Assembly: GCF_030687535.1 (NCBI RefSeq)
Contig: NZ_CP117437.1
Location: 2,687,501 to 2,751,500, forward strand
Reading direction: 5' to 3'
Source of the DNA: Pseudomonas sp. FP2335
GTDB taxonomy: Bacteria > Pseudomonadota > Gammaproteobacteria > Pseudomonadales > Pseudomonadaceae
DNA: 64,000 nt
Shown here: positions 60,998-64,000 of the stretch, piece by piece
How positions within the stretch are numbered: position 1 is the stretch's first letter
How the letters are laid out: each line of letters opens with the position of its first letter
Made by a program: the position numbers and the translations under genes
The notes under the pieces: model-generated
What the model saw: the letters and a program-made list of their open reading frames with translations, nothing else
Databases searched by the model: none
Told to the model about the DNA's origin: nothing

Positions 60998-61381
60998 ATG
61001 AAAAGCTTTTTTGCCGTACCTTTTTTGGCGTTGGCGTTCGTGTCGTTTCAGGCGCAAGCGGTGTGTTTGTATATTACGGATAACTATAGCGGAATCATCC
61101 AGCCTGAATCCGAAGCCATAGCCCTTGGCCCGTTTACCATTACAGGTGCTAACGGGTGCTCTAACGCAAATATCGATGCAATGGTGTCTGCCGCAGGAGG
61201 GGGAAGAGCACCACAGATTTACATACAACAGCAGGTAGGCGGTTCCTGGAGAACAGTGGCCAGTAACCCTTTGTCAGCCTATGCCTCATGGCTTGGCCCA
61301 TTGGGTACTTATCGAGTGATGTTGGATAACCGCGAAGCGGTCTCCAAGTCCTATTGGGGGACGGTAAGATTTGGCCGATAA
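60998..61381 (+). CDS. Hypothetical small exported beta-rich protein
   Basis: 127 residues from the ATG at 60998 (GAGG nine bases upstream; a GTG at 60989 is in frame). A signal peptide is clear (FAVPFLALAFVSFQAQA, about residues 4-20). The mature part is beta-rich with two cysteines (AVCLYITDNYSG at about 22 and GANGCSNAN at about 53), likely one disulfide, and a C-terminal YRVMLDNREAVSKSYWG strand. No family recognised. Flanking AT content is above the window average. Confidence 0.65.
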   Translation: MKSFFAVPFLALAFVSFQAQAVCLYITDNYSGIIQPESEAIALGPFTITGANGCSNANIDAMVSAAGGGRAPQIYIQQQVGGSWRTVASNPLSAYASWLGPLGTYRVMLDNREAVSKSYWGTVRFGR

Positions 61382-61441
61382 TCCACTAGTAAAGCAGGGT
61401 CCCGATGATGTTGTTGGCACCCTGTAAAGACTGGGCCGATT

Positions 61442-61969
61442 TCAAGCACGCTCTTCTATTGAAAGGTCACTGCGGGAAGAGTTGATAAAGTATGCCAGCG
61501 CGTTGATTGCGTGATTGGCAGAAACCATTCCCTGGATATATTCAGGGATGCCTTGTGAGCGCTTTACGTTCGGGTAGCTTTCAATAAAGGAAAGATAATC
61601 TTCAAGTTTTTCGTCGAACAAGGCAATTGCATTGTATTTTACGTCGGTTTCAGCTTGCTGGCCGTTGGCATCAAAAGCACCAAGCCCAGATATGAAATTG
61701 TGAAACGCCTCGCCATCAATCAAACCACTGTTATAGAGCCGGCTGCCGACTTTCTTTAGTTCATTGGTAGTGATCGACGTCATGTCATAGTCCTTCAGAA
61801 AAACTTTCAAGCTCTCAATCTCTTCCTGCTTGCGCAGCTTCAACGTATCTGCCGCCACCGACGCTTCTTTTATCGTATATTTATTTTCAACCTTTTCCGG
61901 ATGCTGTATCTGAAACGCATTAGACGCCTTCGTATGCCTCATTTGCTCCGCAGTCAATAACACGGCCAT
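61442..61969 (-). CDS. Hypothetical cytoplasmic helical protein
   Basis: 175 residues from the ATG at 61969, chosen for the GGAGGA site seven bases upstream; the frame is open 18 bp further. No signal or membrane helix. Composition is helical and charged (KYTIKEASVAADTLKLRKQE, about residues 29-48; LFDEKLEDYLSFIESYPNVK, about 117-136). No domain recognised. Convergent with the exported beta-rich gene. Base composition is below the average G+C, suggesting an accessory gene. Confidence 0.65.
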   Translation of the reverse strand: MAVLLTAEQMRHTKASNAFQIQHPEKVENKYTIKEASVAADTLKLRKQEEIESLKVFLKDYDMTSITTNELKKVGSRLYNSGLIDGEAFHNFISGLGAFDANGQQAETDVKYNAIALFDEKLEDYLSFIESYPNVKRSQGIPEYIQGMVSANHAINALAYFINSSRSDLSIEERA

Positions 61970-62037
61970 CGCAAAGTCCTCCATCAACCGAAAGCTACGT
62001 CTATTTATCGGCCACCCTTAATCCCACTTTAAAAAAA

Positions 62038-62066
62038 AGCCCCACGACCGAATGGACCGTGGGGCT
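62038..62066. terminator. Bidirectional rho-independent terminator
   Basis: AGCCCCACG pairs with CGTGGGGCT over an 11-base loop. It is flanked by an A8 run on the left (U-run for the leftward efflux transcript) and A5 on the right. It terminates the efflux operon that ends at 62108. Confidence 0.88.
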
Positions 62067-62107
62067 AAAAATTGGCTGGATGCGACCAACCAAAGGAGCT
62101 CTTTACA

Positions 62108-63523
62108 TCACTGGTTGCTGGCCACCACCGTGTCCGGCTGCCAGCCGCCACCCAACGCCTTGTAGATCGCGACGATGCCGCGATACAGCTCCACCTCGGC
62201 CTGGGCCTGGGAGTCTTCGGCAGCCAGGCGTTCGCGTTGCGCGTCCAGCAACACCAGGAAGTCCACCGTGCCTTCGCGGTAGCGGATCGCGGCGAGGTCG
62301 GCGGCGGCGCGGCTGGATTCGCTCTGACGGATCAGCGAAACCAGGCGCTGTTGGCGCTTGCCGTAGTCGCTGAAGGCGTTTTCGGACTCTTCCAGTGCCA
62401 GCAATACTTGCTGTTCATAGGTCGCCAACGCGCCATCGGCCTCGGCGCTTGCACCGCGCAAACGCGCGCGTACGCTGCCCAGGTCGAACGCGGCCCAGGT
62501 GATGCTCGGGCCGAGGGCCCAGGCATTGGCGGCGGACGAACCGATCTGCGAGCCGCGCCCGGCGGTAAAGCCGAGGAAGCCGCTGAGGCTGACCCGTGGG
62601 AACAGGTCGGCCTTGGCCACGCCGATGCGTGCGGTGGCGGCCGCCAGTTTGCGTTCGGCGCTGAGGATGTCCGGGCGCCGTTGCAGCAGTTGCCCCGGAT
62701 CGCCAATTGGCAAGGCCTTGGCAATCGCTGGCAGGTCTTTCGGGCTCAGGTCGACGCTGAGCTTGTCCGGACGCTGGCCGAGGAGGGTGGCGATGCGGTT
62801 GCGCTCGCGCACTTGTTCGGCTTGCAGTTGCGGCACGCTGGCTTCGACCCCGGCGAGGCGTGCGTCGGCACGCTCCACGTCCAACTGATCGCCAACCCCG
62901 GCATCGCGCAGACTGACGGTGATGGTGCGCGATTCCTGCTGGTTCTTGAGGTTGTCCAGGGCGATGCGTTCACGCAATTGGGCGCCGCGCAGTTGACCAT
63001 AGGCATCCACCAGCTCAGCAATCATCGTGACTTGCAGTTGGTACAGGTCGGCTTCCGCGGCCTGCTGGTCGGCGTCGGTGGCTTCCAGGTTGCGCTGGAT
63101 GCGCCCGAACAGGTCCAGCTCCCAGGCCATGTCCAGGCCGAGGTCGTAACGCTCGGTCTTCACACGGCGGGTGGTCTGGCCTGGAATCTGGCCCTTGCCT
63201 TGGTCGCTGCTGACGCGGCTGGTGATGGTCGGCATGGCGTCATTGCTGGCGTCGTCGCGGATGGCCCGAGCCGCCCGCAGGCGGGCAAACGCCACACGCA
63301 AATCGCGGTTGCCTTGCAGCGATTGGGTCACCAACTGATTGAGGGTCGGATCGTCGAACTGCTGCCACCAGATACCTTCGAACTTGGCGTGGTCGTACTG
63401 TTTGGCATCGGCGGCGGCCGTGATGCTCGCCGCCTCCGGGGTTTGGGTTTTATAGTCCGGGCCCACGGCACAGGCGCTCAGCGCCAATACCAGCAAGCTC
63501 GGCAGGAATACTTTCACGCTCAT
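62108..63523 (-). CDS. RND efflux outer-membrane factor (OprN/NodT family lipoprotein)
   Basis: 471 residues from the ATG at 63523. The signal ends in a lipobox (LVLALSAC, Cys about residue 18), then the AVGPDYKTQTP start typical of OprM/OprN-type channels. The two OEP repeats are visible as LNQLVTQSLQGNRDLRVAFA (about 62-81) and ILSAERKLAAATARIGVAKA (about 281-300), with the conserved GLDMAWELDLFGRIQ in between. It forms the trimeric exit duct of a tripartite pump. The ATG overlaps the stop of the RND permease (ATGA). Confidence 0.92.
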   Translation of the reverse strand: MSVKVFLPSLLVLALSACAVGPDYKTQTPEAASITAAADAKQYDHAKFEGIWWQQFDDPTLNQLVTQSLQGNRDLRVAFARLRAARAIRDDASNDAMPTITSRVSSDQGKGQIPGQTTRRVKTERYDLGLDMAWELDLFGRIQRNLEATDADQQAAEADLYQLQVTMIAELVDAYGQLRGAQLRERIALDNLKNQQESRTITVSLRDAGVGDQLDVERADARLAGVEASVPQLQAEQVRERNRIATLLGQRPDKLSVDLSPKDLPAIAKALPIGDPGQLLQRRPDILSAERKLAAATARIGVAKADLFPRVSLSGFLGFTAGRGSQIGSSAANAWALGPSITWAAFDLGSVRARLRGASAEADGALATYEQQVLLALEESENAFSDYGKRQQRLVSLIRQSESSRAAADLAAIRYREGTVDFLVLLDAQRERLAAEDSQAQAEVELYRGIVAIYKALGGGWQPDTVVASNQ

Positions 63524-64000
63524 TGCTGTGTCTCCAGCTTCAAGGCCTTGGCCGCTTTGCGCGCTTCCTGGCGCTCCACATAGCGACGGATCAGTACGTA
63601 GAACACTGGTGTCAGCAACAGACCGAAGAAGGTCACGCCGATCATCCCGGAGAACACCGCCACACCCATCGCATGACGCATCTCGGCACCGGCACCGCTG
63701 GACAACACCAGTGGCACCACACCCATGATGAAGGCGAACGAGGTCATCAGGATCGGCCGCAGACGCAGACGGCACGCCTCCAGCACCGCAGCCAGCGGGT
63801 CGAGACCCTCGGCCTGTTTATCCTTGGCAAACTCGACGATCAGGATCGCGTTCTTGCAGGCCAGGCCCACCAGTACGATCAGGCCGATCTGGGTAAAGAT
63901 GTTGTTGTCGCCGCCCGAGATGATCACCCCGGTGATGGCCGACAGCAGCGTCATCGGTACGATCAGGATCACCGCCAGTGGCAGGCTCCAGCTTTCGTAT
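63520..64000 (-). CDS. RND efflux inner-membrane permease (MexF-like), C-terminal part only
   Basis: The last 159 or so residues of a HAE1-type RND permease; the gene runs off the right edge. FTQIGLIVLVGLACKNAILI (about 34-53 of the visible part) and VEFAKDKQAEGLDPLAAVLE are the conserved TM10/TM11 region, and RLRLRPILMTSFAFIMGVVP the next. The LACKNAILIVEFAKD sequence is closest to the MexF group. With the OprN-like channel it is probably the end of a mexEF-oprN-type operon; the membrane-fusion gene lies outside the window. Confidence 0.92.
   Translation of the reverse strand, partial: YESWSLPLAVILIVPMTLLSAITGVIISGGDNNIFTQIGLIVLVGLACKNAILIVEFAKDKQAEGLDPLAAVLEACRLRLRPILMTSFAFIMGVVPLVLSSGAGAEMRHAMGVAVFSGMIGVTFFGLLLTPVFYVLIRRYVERQEARKAAKALKLETQQ

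Overview
The window is a 64-kb stretch of bacterial chromosome with high G+C, dense coding and many short operons with ATGA or GTGA overlaps. Gene content and intergenic elements point to the Pseudomonas fluorescens group: abundant REP/REPIN palindromes built on a GGGAGCGGGCTTGCTCGCG core, a second REP family built on TGTAGTGAGCGGGCTTGCC, a FecI/FecR pair, an EfeUOB(M) iron operon, a PQQ-dependent sugar dehydrogenase, phosphatidylcholine synthase and a MexF/OprN-like efflux pair. No rRNA, tRNA, CRISPR array, phage or insertion sequence was seen. Both ends cut genes: an MFS symporter at the left and an RND efflux permease at the right.

Layout. 1-2.8 kb: L-2-hydroxyglutarate oxidase (lhgO), an MFS symporter and an FCD-type GntR repressor with two near-identical operators. 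2.9-7.6 kb: efflux and LysR pair, a GNAT protein, a TetR/quinone-reductase divergent pair. 7.2-9.5 kb: a stand-alone EPSP synthase (aroA) between a small unknown gene and a UPF0149 gene. 9.7-14 kb: enoyl-CoA hydratase, nudC, TauE/SafE, pcs and a methyltransferase. 14.2-18.9 kb: a solitary homodimeric 2-oxoacid dehydrogenase E1 (mdeB-like), a DUF1289 gene and nrdB with tandem NrdR boxes but no neighbouring nrdA. 19-21.7 kb: an orphan FecI/FecR pair and a molbindin. 21.8-28 kb: a PatB-type C-S lyase, a three-gene redox operon facing a MocR regulator, and ggt. 28-38.5 kb: NadR-like kinase with pnuC, a Cache chemoreceptor, uppP, LysR/azoR, a secreted hydrolase, an MFS protein and an ABC-F ATPase.

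38.6-41.8 kb is the most accessory-looking stretch: lower G+C, short exported or membrane ORFs without recognisable families, a decayed lipoprotein gene and a long inverted repeat. 41.8-51.3 kb returns to chromosomal genes, several for the cell envelope (Wzz-like protein, LpxO-like hydroxylase, pssA). 51.5-55.3 kb is one isolated 1259-residue gene that looks like a large secreted toxin or effector with an internal membrane-active segment; it is the best candidate for undescribed biology. 55.3-59.5 kb is the Fur-controlled efeUOBM ferrous-iron operon, followed by an AraC regulator, two small unknown genes and the efflux pair.

Recurring themes are iron (two Fur-box-like sites, FecIR, Efe), flavin-dependent redox enzymes (three flavodoxin-fold reductases), envelope lipid and LPS chemistry (pcs, pssA, uppP, lpxO, wzz) and small-molecule efflux (four MFS proteins, RND pair). 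All assignments rest on reading the sequence; no database search was run.
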